In this document: positions 1-10,150 of the stretch, in pieces
Numbering within the stretch: the first letter of the stretch is position 1
How the letters are laid out: each line of letters starts with the position of its first letter
From: Pedobacter alluvionis
GTDB taxonomy: Bacteria > Bacteroidota > Bacteroidia > Sphingobacteriales > Sphingobacteriaceae
Assembly: GCF_003664035.1 (NCBI RefSeq)
Contig: NZ_RCCK01000012.1
Span: forward strand, 614,573 to 678,572
Length of the DNA stretch: 64,000 nt
Direction: 5' to 3'
Position numbers and translations under genes: made by a program
Notes under the pieces: model-generated
Databases searched by the model: none
The model's input: only the letters and a program-made list of their open reading frames with translations
What the model was told of the DNA's origin: nothing

Positions 1-1392
1 TCCCCGTTGACGAATGCGGATTTTAACAAATTCAGTTTTGATGCCTGGCTGAAAAGTATGCGGAAAATTGATGAGGATTTTAAATCTGATGATTTTTTCA
101 AGGGAGGTTTACTTGAGCATTCGAGATCTTTTGAAAGCGTGGTGGAAAAGCGCCCAGAACATTTCTGTGATTTTATTGGGCAGTTATTTAATGAGAAAGG
201 CATATCTAATAGTTACATCTCGCACGGCATATCTGCATTGATCAAGGCAAAGTATGATCCTGAGAAGGTTGCCGACCTTATTAGAAGAGAAATAAAGCTA
301 TCCCTAAACAGAGAGTTTACCTTGTATACTACCTGGCACATCAAATACCTAATCAATACGAAGGTGGTTACTAAGGATGTCAAGGATTTCTTGATTGCCA
401 TCGCCAGATCGGAAGGGTATCGAGATGATGCGCTGAATCCAAATGATCCATTTACAGATTTTATCAATACACCAAGAGGGTCAGCCATTTATAACTTATT
501 TTACCTGTTCGATTATCCAAATTATAAGGAGGACGTGCTTTCTACAATTGAATTCGTCATTGATCCAAAAAATAGCCCCTCTACTACAATTCTTGCAGGA
601 GTTATGTCTCAGCTTGCCTACTTAAACTATTTTGATATCGAACGTTCCTTCGCTATTTTCCAGCAGCTTATCACTCAGAAAGACTCACATGTTTTAAAAT
701 ATTCCATCAATCCTGCGCAGTATTTTAACAATAAGTTCCATGATAGAATGGGTTTTTATTTTGATGAAATGCTGTTGCACGAGGAATTATATGATAAATG
801 CTACTTTTTTGTAAACAGTTGGATCTTTGAGAATATTGATGATTTTAAAATGTATGATCATTTTATGGGACTGGGTCAAAAAGCGATAGAATGTGCCATT
901 GACGTAGCAGAAAGTTTTTTGATTAGAGATGGTATAGTCGATCAACGATCGATGCGAGTCTTGGAAAGATGTTTGTCACACACCGAATTCGATCTTTCCC
1001 GCGAATTTTCTGGTTTAGTATTAAGGGTGTTTAAAATTGAAAATTTTGGAGAGCTTTACAGCTTCATGGAAAAGTATATTGGTACTGTTCAGTTCAGTAA
1101 TGATCCGAGATATCTGTTGGAGTTTTTGACGGAGTGTTCATCTTTGTATCCAAAAGAATGTTTGGATTTATTGGTAAAAATGAATCCTCCAGAGAAAGTT
1201 GACATCAGTAAGAAGGCCTATCTTGGTGATGAACCATTGGTTCTGGTATTATCGATATATTCTAGACTAAGGCTTGAACCCTTTAAATACCGTGAAGAGC
1301 AAAAGACTGCATTAGACTGTTTCGATAAACTTCTTGGCATTCCCTCAATAAGATATAAAGCACTTGAAGCCATGGAAAATGTATTGAATTAA
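1..1392 (+). CDS. C-terminal part of a large uncharacterised helical protein (5' truncated by window edge)
   Basis: The frame is open from the first base of the window and has no stop until the TAA at 1390-1392. The first in-frame ATG is only at about position 58, so I read this as the 3' end of a longer gene that starts outside the window. The 460 or so visible residues are rich in leucine, phenylalanine, aspartate and lysine and look wholly alpha-helical. I see no P-loop, catalytic motif, signal peptide or membrane segment. Long helical C-terminal halves like this are common in large STAND or defence ATPases, and a STAND protein lies 1.3 kb away on the other strand, but that link is inference. 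An inverted repeat that could terminate transcription follows the stop. Confidence 0.6.
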   Translation, partial: SPLTNADFNKFSFDAWLKSMRKIDEDFKSDDFFKGGLLEHSRSFESVVEKRPEHFCDFIGQLFNEKGISNSYISHGISALIKAKYDPEKVADLIRREIKLSLNREFTLYTTWHIKYLINTKVVTKDVKDFLIAIARSEGYRDDALNPNDPFTDFINTPRGSAIYNLFYLFDYPNYKEDVLSTIEFVIDPKNSPSTTILAGVMSQLAYLNYFDIERSFAIFQQLITQKDSHVLKYSINPAQYFNNKFHDRMGFYFDEMLLHEELYDKCYFFVNSWIFENIDDFKMYDHFMGLGQKAIECAIDVAESFLIRDGIVDQRSMRVLERCLSHTEFDLSREFSGLVLRVFKIENFGELYSFMEKYIGTVQFSNDPRYLLEFLTECSSLYPKECLDLLVKMNPPEKVDISKKAYLGDEPLVLVLSIYSRLRLEPFKYREEQKTALDCFDKLLGIPSIRYKALEAMENVLN

Positions 1393-1399
1393 GCTATTA

Positions 1400-1428
1400 A
1401 AGATTGCAGTTACAAAAACTGCAATCTT
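1400..1428 (+). terminator. Hairpin after the truncated first gene
   Basis: An 11-bp perfect stem (AAGATTGCAGT / ACTGCAATCTT) encloses a 7-nt loop, starting 8 nt after the stop of the first gene. The downstream bases are only moderately T-rich. It is most simply a factor-independent terminator. Confidence 0.6.
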
Positions 1429-2077
1429 CATCTCATCAAACTTTTTAAAAAGCCCCCTATTCAATCAATTCGTCCACAAAATGTTTCGCATTATGCACCG
1501 CCGCTGAGCGAACCATTCATTTGATGTCATAAAGCATAACTTAACATTATAAATGAACACCATCATTTTCACTGATTTACTTTAAATTGAAAGGACAGTG
1601 ATGAGTTATTACACTAGATTGAACATAATCGGAAAAGGCTTAGATGTTTAGATTGTGGTCGGAGTCAGAGATTCTAAGTCTTCTAGCCTAACCGCCATAT
1701 TATGAGGCAAAATGTGCTTTTCTGACTTAGAAAAGTAATTTATGGACTATTCCTGAAACTTCAAAATTTTGCTCCGTTACGCATTTGTTACGGTTTTACC
1801 GAAAAATTGTTAGCTAGGACTCAATTGGTTAACCCATTCAGATGGCTATCATTTGGAATTTCCTCAGAAACACGCTATTACCGAGATTATAGCAAAATAT
1901 ACCACTGTAGGCTGGAAAATGGTAGACATAACACTTACCTATCTTTTGGGTCTTACAAAAGTCAATGCAACATTGATACATGCGTTGCCTTGTTTGCGAT
2001 ACTATAAGAGTACATCTAAGCCGCCTAGTCAGCTATCCACATAAGCCCGTCACGTTAGGCTAACATGTACGGCGTAG
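1429..2077. other. Gene-poor, apparently decayed interval
   Basis: About 650 bp in which no frame on either strand looks like a full gene. Short open stretches exist, for example around 1807-2007 and 1853-2044, but they lack ribosome binding sites and recognisable motifs. A 19-residue minus-strand tail at 1457-1516 ends with a protein-like run (FVDELIE) and may be the very end of a lost gene. I see no RNA gene or insertion sequence here. Confidence 0.4.
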
Positions 2078-2417
2078 AAGGATGGATTTAAACATGTCAC
2101 GGCCGTAGTCGAAGATTGCATTGTGTATTGGGAGAAGCCCCGGAGTGAGCCCAAAGTCTCATACTATCCACGGATCCTTACGTTTCTAGGATACGCTCCA
2201 TGGCTGTTTGATATAGCACATTGCAAGGCAGGTTGAAGGAATATCGATATCGGCACAGGCTGAGTTATAAAAAATTCGGAATGATCTTCGGAATGGATGC
2301 TGCGCATATAAAGAAACTTGAAAAAGGAAGCGCCGTTCCGTTACGCAAGACGATTGCAAACTGGAACAGTTGTTAACAAATCCGCCCCCAGAATGGGGTG
2401 ATCTTCGTCACATTTAA
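2078..2417 (+). pseudogene. Frameshifted helix-turn-helix (XRE-like) regulator remnant
   Basis: Three reading frames join into one protein-like sequence. The first segment (2078-2217) carries a YWEKPRSEPK run followed by YYPRILTFLGY. The second (2218 to about 2358) has GRLKEYRYRHRLSYKKFG and then MDAAHIKKLEKGSAVP, a typical HTH_3 recognition region. The third (about 2359-2417) reads KLEQLLTNPPPEWGDLRHI before a TAA. This order, a first HTH-like part, a YPxIIxFLGY linker and a second XRE HTH, is common in small Bacteroidota regulators. Two frameshifts break it, so it should not make a full protein. No intact start was found. Confidence 0.6.
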
Positions 2418-2426
2418 TACCATAAA

Positions 2427-2525
2427 ATGGTTATGGCAAATCAAAAGGATATCGAAATTATGTTTGATCATTACCTGGTATTTCGTATTGCCGATACTAA
2501 GTTTTCGGAAAATCGAACAGGTTGA
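2427..2525 (+). pseudogene. N-terminal fragment of an unknown protein
   Basis: A 32-codon frame starts MVMANQKDIEIMFDHYLVF and continues through RIADTKFSENRTG to a TGA. Composition looks coding rather than random, but the frame stops abruptly. It directly abuts a minus-strand C-terminal fragment (2527-2700). The two may be the ends of one gene disrupted by an inversion, but that is speculation. There is no recognised family. Confidence 0.3.
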
Positions 2526-2526
2526 A

Positions 2527-2700
2527 TTATTGGGCGTTCAGTTTTTCTATAAAAGCCTGCACTTCTTGAATATTCCCTAAGTTATCTACATACCACCCTG
2601 GATATTCGAAACGGTGGAATTCTGCGGCTGGTCTACATCTAAAATAATACTTGCATGGAAGCGAGCTAAGGACACTAGTATTTCTTAGATAAGAATCTGA
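2527..2700 (-). pseudogene. C-terminal fragment of an unknown protein
   Basis: Minus-strand frame without a start codon, preceded by an in-frame TGA. It reads KYYFRCRPAAEFHRFEYPGW, then YVDNLGNIQEVQAFIEKLNAQ and a stop. It is clearly protein-like and ends naturally, so it is probably the 3' end of a lost gene. It sits between the HTH remnant and the 3' end of the STAND gene. I do not recognise the family. Confidence 0.4.
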
Positions 2701-2725
2701 ATTTCAAATAAATAATTCCAATTGA

Positions 2726-5700
2726 TTAGGTATAATCGGACAAATTGAACTCCTCTGTAAGGAATTTCATATCCTCCTCATTGATGTAAGTGTTGTATCG
2801 GCGCTGATGAAATTCCAAATGCCTTTGAATTCTTTTGTAATGAAACAAGGGTCTGCTGCCTAATTTCCTGATGACCGCTTCAAGCCCTTCACGTGTGATC
2901 AGAACCTGCCAACCGTTACCAGATTCTGAATCATGGTGCCCGCCTTTATTGCCAGAATCACCCAACTGCCAAAAGACCGATTCTATAACGGCTTCTCCAG
3001 CTTCATTATCCCACCTAAAATTTCCCTCGCGCTCATTGAAATTTAAGCCCATGTCCATTGCAAGTAATGGGTTTACCGCGAGCCAGTTCTCTTTCGGTTG
3101 CGTCGTCCTTGCTGAATTGTAAATGATGATACCAGCTTGTTCATGATCAATATAGTCTCGTATCAAAGCACGTGTCCTGGATCGAAAAATAGCTGCCTCA
3201 TCCTCATCTACAGTAGCTTTCACCTCTATAAAAGCCTCACGAATCTCTATTGCTTTGCCATGGCCCATTCCCTGCATCAATGTTCGCTCTGCGAGAATGA
3301 AACGTTCTCCATCGTACGCGGTCAATACTTTTGAAATATATGCGTCGTCGAATTCATGTGCCCATTTGCGGTCTACGGAAGGTGCGGAACCAGATTTTTT
3401 TAATATAGATGCAATTGATCTGGGTTGGGAGACGACCTCGACTAGATAAGTTGCCGGATCAAAATGGGGCAAAAAATCTTCTGCCGTGTCAAAATCCAAA
3501 TATCCAAGTTCCAGCAACTCCATCAGGACTTTCGCCAGGCCAACATATACTTTTTGTACTTGAGGACGATTGTAGGGAACTTTCAGATCAAGCATGGACT
3601 CATAGAGGCCACGTAATTCTTGTTCGGTCAAGTTCGAACACCAAATGGGAAACTGTTGATCGTCACCTAACACCCTGATCCGGTAAGCGATATTGTACTT
3701 AGCGAACCCTGTCACCCTTGCTAGCATACTTATTTCAATATCTATGATTTTCGTATACACAAGCGGATCATTGGTTTCTTTAAGATAGCCATCGTCGCTG
3801 ATATTTCCTATCGCGTTTTTTGAGGCATCCACAATCCCACGCTCCGGTGGAAGCTCTAGCGTATAACTGAGTGGCAATTCCGATATCTGCTGGGTTCTTT
3901 GTGCTGCGTATCCCCCAAGGTTTAACAGATCAGAGGCAAGTAACATCAGGTCAAACCTAGAAGAATTCACCAATGCTTCAAGTTCATTTTTGAAACGCTC
4001 GACATACCTGTCGGTTTTATTGGCAACCCCATGCAACAGTTTAAGAAATTTTAGGGTGAATCCTCCATCATATAATCTCTTAAGTAACTCAGGTATTATA
4101 CGATCCAATTGATTGTACTCGGCGATCAGAACGGGATAGATTATCTCTGTGAATTGGCTGGGTGTCGTTACTAAAAAAGTCAAAAAATCGATAAATAGCG
4201 CATCATCGCTTTCATGGCCTTGAACTTCAACACCCTGGACGACCTCTTCATTCGACAATAACTGATCACGGTACAAATTGAGCTCTTCATAGATCAGGTT
4301 AAGATCCACAGTTTTATCGAAAAGCGTAAAAACCTTATCCAGATCGGCGATGACCGATTCCCTTACCCTTGTACCCATGTTCGGCAATGCTTCAACAAAG
4401 TCTTTCAAGGCATCGGAAGGAACCCGGCCGCAAGGAGTAAGCTTTTCCAACAAGGTATAAGCTAGTATCTTTCCTTTAGCATAATATTCATCACCCCATT
4501 GGCAATACCGAGATTCTTCAATAGTTCTCTTCAACAGTTCTTTCGCGATCTCAGTTTTACCATTCTCGGAAAGAACACCAGCAATCTTAGTGATATGTTT
4601 TGTGTCAATATCAATATTAAATTCATTTAAGAACACCTTGATCTCAGCAGTATCGGCTGTAGGTATAACTTTGATAAAAGCTTCAGTCCAGTTAAAGTAA
4701 CCATTTCTTTCCTCTTCGCCTTTTAAAGCAAGCAGATCATCTAACGATGTCACTTTATTTAAAACATCGGCATGACTAAGATATGTGCTGTCTTTCAAGC
4801 GGAGATGTTCCGAACTGCTCCGATCTTCATCCTTCACTTTTGGTTTATCTGATAATCCGACCCGAGCAGGAGCGCTTCCTTGTTGGATCATTTGCTCGTA
4901 AATCTCTAGTAAATAACTGTTCCTGATCTCTACCAGAGAAAAGATGTGTAGTTCCTTTATTAATTCTTCTACCTCACCAATGTCGGGCTTTGTTCGAAAA
5001 AAAGCACGAATGAAGAGTCGCCTGATAGAATGCGCATCATCGAACGCTACAATAATCCTGGTAAACAATCTAACTAGCACATTTTTCGGCACCCAACCTT
5101 TATTGAGCAGGTAGATCAATAAGTATTCAAAACCATCAAGCAAGTTGACCAACTCCTTAAATAATAGATGTTCAAATATTTTATAGCCATTTCCGTGGTA
5201 AAACGATAATTCCAGGATCGCAATAGCCGGCGTATGATTAGACGAATTTACCTTATCTTTCATGGAAGCTAACCGATCGAGATAATATTGAATATCAGGA
5301 ATTGGCGTTGGCTGATATTTTTCGATCCAATTAACCATCTGACCTACCTGCTGATCATCTTCCCCCGACATCCCCAGGCAAATAGACATTAATTTATCGA
5401 TTGTAGATTCCACCCGAGGTGTTTCTTTAAGCTTCGACCAAAGTCTCGCCTGTTGAACACCTTCCGAAATTCGTTGTGTGAGGTAACCGTTGGAGTATAT
5501 TCCTTTCTCGATACCAAGCAAAGTATCCTTACACCATTTAACATCTACATGGTGATCTATGCTCCATTCAATTATTCCCTGTATCGCTTCATTGCTCCAA
5601 TAAGAGCCATTGACGTTCCACTCATTGGTTAATTTCTTTAACAGGCTTGCGCTGACCTCGTCTGATATCTCCAGGCTTACTGCTAATATCTGCTCTACAA

Positions 5701-8700
5701 ACTTTCCTTTTGCGGCGTTTATCTCATGGTCGTATAATGGTTCGTTGAAACGATGATGAAATATTGAAAAGAGCTTATCTACACTTCCAAAAAAGCCTGT
5801 TGATGCTTCAGCGTAACCATGGAAAAACCAGGCGTTCGCTCGTGCCATTTCAGCGAAAGCAAGGTCGAACGCGCGTTCAGTCGGCTTATCACTTGGTGGC
5901 AGAAAAATCTCCGGCTCAACTGTAAAGTCTTTGGTTATGATGTAAAAAAGTCTGGCGTAGTTGAATATATAGTTGGCAAATCCGCCCGCCCGTACATAGG
6001 AATTTTTCTTTTTTAGTTCTGTTGGCGTTACCATTAAATTGAATGCTTCTTTCCTTTTTGATGCATCATCCTTTTCAAAGGTATAGATCAATGCGTAAGC
6101 TCGCGTGTGCCAGTCATCACCGTCATTCTGCCAATTTTCAAAAAAGTCCAGCGCCTGTTTGCGTAGTACCTCTGTTGTCTGGCGTTTATAAATAACATCG
6201 AAATAGAAGTCGAATTGATAGAACTTATCCAAGTCAACTTTTGCGTGATCAGCCAATGCTTTCAGTTTGTCGAACTCTTTACGAATAATAAAATGATCTT
6301 TAAGAGATAATATCAATCGCGGCAACAGTGGTTCCTCAGGCTCTTGTTCTCCTTCTGCACCAATGACAATACCCCGGCACTTCTCTATAATCTCATCCAG
6401 TGGAAGAAAGATGCTAGCCACGTTTGCCCAAGTCTCTAAGAGCTCTACCTCATTCACTTCAGTATAAGTACGCTGATCGTGTCGTCTACTGCTAAGTTTA
6501 GCTGAGGCTTCAAAAAGATAGATTGGAGTTGCCCGGTTAAAAAGTTCTAATGACAAGTCCTTGTAGCCTTTATCAAAAAGCAAGTTAGAGAAATCCAATG
6601 CCGCCGTATGGGGTACCAGTAATTTGGCCGAATCAAATACAAAAGAACAGGCGGTATCTAAAAGGCCTGCGCTCAGGAAAATATCATAGTAATTGCCGAA
6701 TGAAAGATTTGCAGTACGCTGTTCCAACTCCAAAAGAGCAAAAAAACAAGCAGCCACCGTGCGATAGTTCTTTTTCTGCTCCCCTGCGAGCAATGCGAGG
6801 CGGATGTCTTCCCTAATTATACTCGAATTGCGGTAAAGGAACCACTGCTGCCGAAAAAAGCTTTGCGTGGACAGGTCGGATATCGTGGTATATTGCTCGG
6901 CCTTGTACCAATGATAGATGATGTTGAAGCGGTATTGGTCGTCAATATCTTTTATCGCATTTGCTATTTCAAGATGAAATTTCTGATCGGTGCGTTTATC
7001 GAATTTTCCGCTGAATCGGTTTCTGGCTGATTCTTCGATCAAAAATTCTTTGAAGCTGTTGTGAAAGAATTGCCAAATATTCTCAGACTTGTAAAAGTAA
7101 TATTCGGCTGTTTTATTGACCCGGTCAGCATCAGCGCCATTGATTTTAAAATGACCTAACAGTTCGAGGTCGAAATATGGAAACCGAAAACGGGCAATGA
7201 TTCCCAGAATATGGACAAACTGATCATTCACCTTATATTTTTCCCAAAACTTGCTATACTCTCTATAAATATCACCTGAAAAATCTTTGGAACCAATTAT
7301 CTCATCGTAAGCCTCTGCGTTTCTCTGATTCAATTCTTCTATGGTATAGCGAAGGAAAAGGGGGTGTCCCTTTGTATTGTGATAAAGAGATTCTACTTGG
7401 CCAACACTTAAGATAAGCTTGTATGAATCGGTCATCTCTTTTAATTGCTCTTTTGATAGCGGATCGATTGTGATCGTACTATTGGTGTTTTTGAGATCTT
7501 CCCTGATCTCGTAAGTCAAATCAGAAAGCTGGTTGACTGTGCGGCTTCCTAAAATGAAGTAAATATTGTCTGGTATAGCAGACGGCGCAGGCAGCACACT
7601 TATTAAACTATCCCCGACATGTTGTTCGCGTTCGATATGATCCAAACCGTCAACAATAATAAATACCTTCTCGCCTCTGTAACTAAGTTTTTTAAGTTCT
7701 TCAGCCAAATGTTTCTGGAGATCCGATAGTTCTTTTTCTGGCAGGCGGTCCTGCAAATTTAAGCCACCCTCCCTGATTTGTACAAGAAGGTCATGCAAGA
7801 AATATTTAGCTTCGCCACGATAACCAAAGTCATAGCTCATATCGAGGTTAGTATAAGCGTAATACTTCAACACTTTGTAGGGGCTGTTGGAGAGCCACTT
7901 CGTAAGTAAGGTAGATTTACCAGAACCAGCGTTCCCCACTAAGGCCAGATATCCATTGTTCTTGTTTTGAACAACAGAGTTAAGCTGATCAAAGGTGCTT
8001 GTGAGCGGAAGGTAATGGCGATCGTCGACAAAGAAGGCGTGCTGAAAACGTGTCTCAAATTGGTCTTTCAAACCAAATTCTACTAGGAATTGCGAACGGT
8101 CAAACTTAACATTTCCTTTTTGAGCGATCACCTGCGGAATACGCATTTCAATCCGTTCTATATGCGCTTTCCGCCTCGTCTGCGTATACGTATCGTAAAG
8201 GAACTGATCGGCCTTGTAGTTGAAGACAAATTTGAAATCCTTTATAAATTCAATGAGCTCTTTATCAGTGGTATTCGCAAAAGCGACCAATTCATCGAAA
8301 ACAGGTTGCCATACCTTAGGGATACTATTTTCATTATAGGCGCCTTTCTGTATAGGTTGCCAAAAGTTCGCGATAAATTTTGCGAACGAGGGTTTGGGTC
8401 TGCCGTCAAAGGCGGTAATCGAATCACCTTCCGAAACCTGTTGGGTAGTGACAAAACGTGCATCTATTTCTTTTCCCAAATACTTCGTTTTAATAGACTG
8501 CCAACCTTTGAACACCCCTTGAAAAATGCTATCGGTATCTGACTGGGTAAATTGAGTATAGCTAAAATTTGATGAACCGATCTCTTTAATCTGGTAAGCA
8601 ATCACTTTTGTATCGGTACCCAGTAGCACATCATCTAATTTACCTGCGCCATTACTGGCGAACTCTATCCATTGGAGATCGTTCTGTAGCAAGTGATTAT

Positions 8701-8782
8701 ATATCTCGGTTGCAAATATTCCATATTGGAAGAAGTAGCTGGCGATAGCGGCTACTTCTCCAGGTGTTTTCTGTATTGACAT
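2726..8782 (-). CDS. Giant STAND NTPase with N-terminal PD-(D/E)XK-like nuclease domain (candidate Avs-type antiviral protein)
   Basis: 2018-residue protein with three parts. Residues 1-70 contain IEFASNGAGKLDDVLL followed by AYQIKE, which fits a PD-(D/E)XK nuclease core (E40, D50/D51, Q64-x-K66) of the Mrr/Cap4 kind. A P-loop NTPase follows: Walker A GNAGSGKST at 283-291 and Walker B VFIIVDGLDHIE at 373-384, with the extended Walker B DGLDH typical of STAND ATPases. The remaining 1,500 or so residues look like helical repeats, the usual sensor part. Nuclease, STAND and repeats in one protein of this size is the layout of Avs (AVAST) proteins, which oligomerise on binding a phage protein and cleave DNA. 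Which phage protein it might sense cannot be read from sequence. The ATG at 8780-8782 begins the first credible frame. Decayed mobile DNA flanks the 3' side. Confidence 0.75.
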   Translation of the reverse strand: MSIQKTPGEVAAIASYFFQYGIFATEIYNHLLQNDLQWIEFASNGAGKLDDVLLGTDTKVIAYQIKEIGSSNFSYTQFTQSDTDSIFQGVFKGWQSIKTKYLGKEIDARFVTTQQVSEGDSITAFDGRPKPSFAKFIANFWQPIQKGAYNENSIPKVWQPVFDELVAFANTTDKELIEFIKDFKFVFNYKADQFLYDTYTQTRRKAHIERIEMRIPQVIAQKGNVKFDRSQFLVEFGLKDQFETRFQHAFFVDDRHYLPLTSTFDQLNSVVQNKNNGYLALVGNAGSGKSTLLTKWLSNSPYKVLKYYAYTNLDMSYDFGYRGEAKYFLHDLLVQIREGGLNLQDRLPEKELSDLQKHLAEELKKLSYRGEKVFIIVDGLDHIEREQHVGDSLISVLPAPSAIPDNIYFILGSRTVNQLSDLTYEIREDLKNTNSTITIDPLSKEQLKEMTDSYKLILSVGQVESLYHNTKGHPLFLRYTIEELNQRNAEAYDEIIGSKDFSGDIYREYSKFWEKYKVNDQFVHILGIIARFRFPYFDLELLGHFKINGADADRVNKTAEYYFYKSENIWQFFHNSFKEFLIEESARNRFSGKFDKRTDQKFHLEIANAIKDIDDQYRFNIIYHWYKAEQYTTISDLSTQSFFRQQWFLYRNSSIIREDIRLALLAGEQKKNYRTVAACFFALLELEQRTANLSFGNYYDIFLSAGLLDTACSFVFDSAKLLVPHTAALDFSNLLFDKGYKDLSLELFNRATPIYLFEASAKLSSRRHDQRTYTEVNEVELLETWANVASIFLPLDEIIEKCRGIVIGAEGEQEPEEPLLPRLILSLKDHFIIRKEFDKLKALADHAKVDLDKFYQFDFYFDVIYKRQTTEVLRKQALDFFENWQNDGDDWHTRAYALIYTFEKDDASKRKEAFNLMVTPTELKKKNSYVRAGGFANYIFNYARLFYIITKDFTVEPEIFLPPSDKPTERAFDLAFAEMARANAWFFHGYAEASTGFFGSVDKLFSIFHHRFNEPLYDHEINAAKGKFVEQILAVSLEISDEVSASLLKKLTNEWNVNGSYWSNEAIQGIIEWSIDHHVDVKWCKDTLLGIEKGIYSNGYLTQRISEGVQQARLWSKLKETPRVESTIDKLMSICLGMSGEDDQQVGQMVNWIEKYQPTPIPDIQYYLDRLASMKDKVNSSNHTPAIAILELSFYHGNGYKIFEHLLFKELVNLLDGFEYLLIYLLNKGWVPKNVLVRLFTRIIVAFDDAHSIRRLFIRAFFRTKPDIGEVEELIKELHIFSLVEIRNSYLLEIYEQMIQQGSAPARVGLSDKPKVKDEDRSSSEHLRLKDSTYLSHADVLNKVTSLDDLLALKGEEERNGYFNWTEAFIKVIPTADTAEIKVFLNEFNIDIDTKHITKIAGVLSENGKTEIAKELLKRTIEESRYCQWGDEYYAKGKILAYTLLEKLTPCGRVPSDALKDFVEALPNMGTRVRESVIADLDKVFTLFDKTVDLNLIYEELNLYRDQLLSNEEVVQGVEVQGHESDDALFIDFLTFLVTTPSQFTEIIYPVLIAEYNQLDRIIPELLKRLYDGGFTLKFLKLLHGVANKTDRYVERFKNELEALVNSSRFDLMLLASDLLNLGGYAAQRTQQISELPLSYTLELPPERGIVDASKNAIGNISDDGYLKETNDPLVYTKIIDIEISMLARVTGFAKYNIAYRIRVLGDDQQFPIWCSNLTEQELRGLYESMLDLKVPYNRPQVQKVYVGLAKVLMELLELGYLDFDTAEDFLPHFDPATYLVEVVSQPRSIASILKKSGSAPSVDRKWAHEFDDAYISKVLTAYDGERFILAERTLMQGMGHGKAIEIREAFIEVKATVDEDEAAIFRSRTRALIRDYIDHEQAGIIIYNSARTTQPKENWLAVNPLLAMDMGLNFNEREGNFRWDNEAGEAVIESVFWQLGDSGNKGGHHDSESGNGWQVLITREGLEAVIRKLGSRPLFHYKRIQRHLEFHQRRYNTYINEEDMKFLTEEFNLSDYT

Positions 8783-8851
8783 TTATATTGGCAAGGTTTT
8801 AAACAGTCGGTTAAGCATAAAGATAAGTATTAAAGTAAAACTGATTAGCGC

Positions 8852-9118
8852 CTATAATGATTCCTTGAATATCTTTGACTTATTCGAAGTTATTATACGG
8901 TAAACATGGCAACGCACTTTTTTAATCGTGACGTCATCGTTGTTGTTCTTTTCGAGTAAGCCGAGTACCTTAGGTACATAGTCCTTAGCGTCTTCGGCGT
9001 TAAAGTAACGCGAATGATATTCATCCACCGTTAGCCTAGTAATTTCCTTAAGACTTATTCCTAACTGCTGCAACCCTCTCTTAGATATCCAAGCTACGGA
9101 CCAGTCTCGTAAAGTCAT
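8852..9118 (-). CDS. Small hypothetical protein upstream of the STAND gene
   Basis: 88-residue basic/acidic mixed protein with an ATG start and a GGAG about 10 nt upstream. It lies 69 bp upstream of the STAND gene on the same strand, so the two may be co-transcribed. The sequence (ISKRGLQQLGISLKEITRL and so on) contains no motif I recognise and no membrane segment. It could be an accessory component of the defence gene or the remainder of a larger gene. The function is unknown. Confidence 0.4.
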   Translation of the reverse strand: MTLRDWSVAWISKRGLQQLGISLKEITRLTVDEYHSRYFNAEDAKDYVPKVLGLLEKNNNDDVTIKKVRCHVYRIITSNKSKIFKESL

Positions 9119-9364
9119 GAATGATAACCGCTCCAGGAAATTTCAGCTACTGAGGCTATTTCTCTGATACATATTTGTGTTTTCTTGTTAAATTCCTTAA
9201 AATTTCCCATGTTTTCTAGTATTCGACCAAATTATGAAAAATCACCCTTACTGGGTATTGATAATTATCCAACTTAACATGAATTTAGTAAGCGGCGAAC
9301 ATGATAAGCTTGTTTGACCTTAAGAAAATAATATCAAACTATTTTAATTACCAAAAACCGCATT

Positions 9365-10150
9365 ATGAAACAAATACTAACTCTTGCTTTACTCCTGAAT
9401 TTTTTGTCTTTAAAGGCTCAGTATAAAATTGTCTCGGGAGATTCAACCTATGTTGACTTCAACACTTTAGATGAGGCATTAACGTGTGATAGTTTAAGCC
9501 ATCTTATAAGCAAAAGTGGAGGTATGGGAAAAATCTCTGACCCTAAAATAAAAATGTTAGTTGCATTGGGTCAAATAAAGTGTGCTGTACAAACAATGAA
9601 TGAATTATCAAAGATTGTTGATGCTGACAGTGCAGCGGTATACCAAGCTCAAATCAGTTTTGTTGAGGAATCCGGAAAGCCTCGTGCATTATTTAACTTG
9701 ATTGACACAAAAACATTAACTACCGCTACTGCCTATGCAAAAGCATTAGCCGAGTTTGCACCAGCACTTGTTGCTAGTGGGACAGGGCCGGCGGGTGAAA
9801 TTTTAAATAAGACGGGTATTACCACAGCACTTTCTAAGTACTCGATTGAAGCGTATTATCAAAGCGCTTTACAAAATGACCCCCTCATTATCCTTTATCC
9901 TGGAGCAATCCCCGGAAAAAAGTTGTCTGAAGATGTCATTAAGAATTTTAGTGACGGTCATTACTATAATGAGGTTAAGAAGATGTGGGATAAACCTTTG
10001 ACTGCACTAGTTAACCCTATAAATAAAATCATGGTCGATCCCATCATTTCCACTACAAATAATTTAGGAAACGAACTGGAGAGAGGCGGAGAAAAATTAA
10101 AGAAGGAAGCCAAGAAACTAGCAGGTAGACTCCCTAAAATCAAGTGGTAA
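9365..10150 (+). CDS. Secreted hypothetical protein
   Basis: 261 residues beginning with a clear Sec signal peptide (MKQILTLALLLNFLSLKAQ), so the mature protein should start near residue 19-20 and act in the periplasm or outside. The middle is alanine-rich and helical, and the C-terminus is very basic (ERGGEKLKKEAKKLAGRLPK). There is no lipobox and no known domain. It stands alone between the small gene at 8.9 kb and a convergent membrane gene. A weak inverted repeat (AACAG...CTGTT) overlaps its stop. Confidence 0.6.
   Translation: MKQILTLALLLNFLSLKAQYKIVSGDSTYVDFNTLDEALTCDSLSHLISKSGGMGKISDPKIKMLVALGQIKCAVQTMNELSKIVDADSAAVYQAQISFVEESGKPRALFNLIDTKTLTTATAYAKALAEFAPALVASGTGPAGEILNKTGITTALSKYSIEAYYQSALQNDPLIILYPGAIPGKKLSEDVIKNFSDGHYYNEVKKMWDKPLTALVNPINKIMVDPIISTTNNLGNELERGGEKLKKEAKKLAGRLPKIKW

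Noticed and set aside
8090..8542. 150-codon plus-strand frame opposite the start of the STAND gene
   Set aside because: It lies entirely antisense to the nuclease/STAND N-terminal domain and has no motif; a shadow of the real gene.
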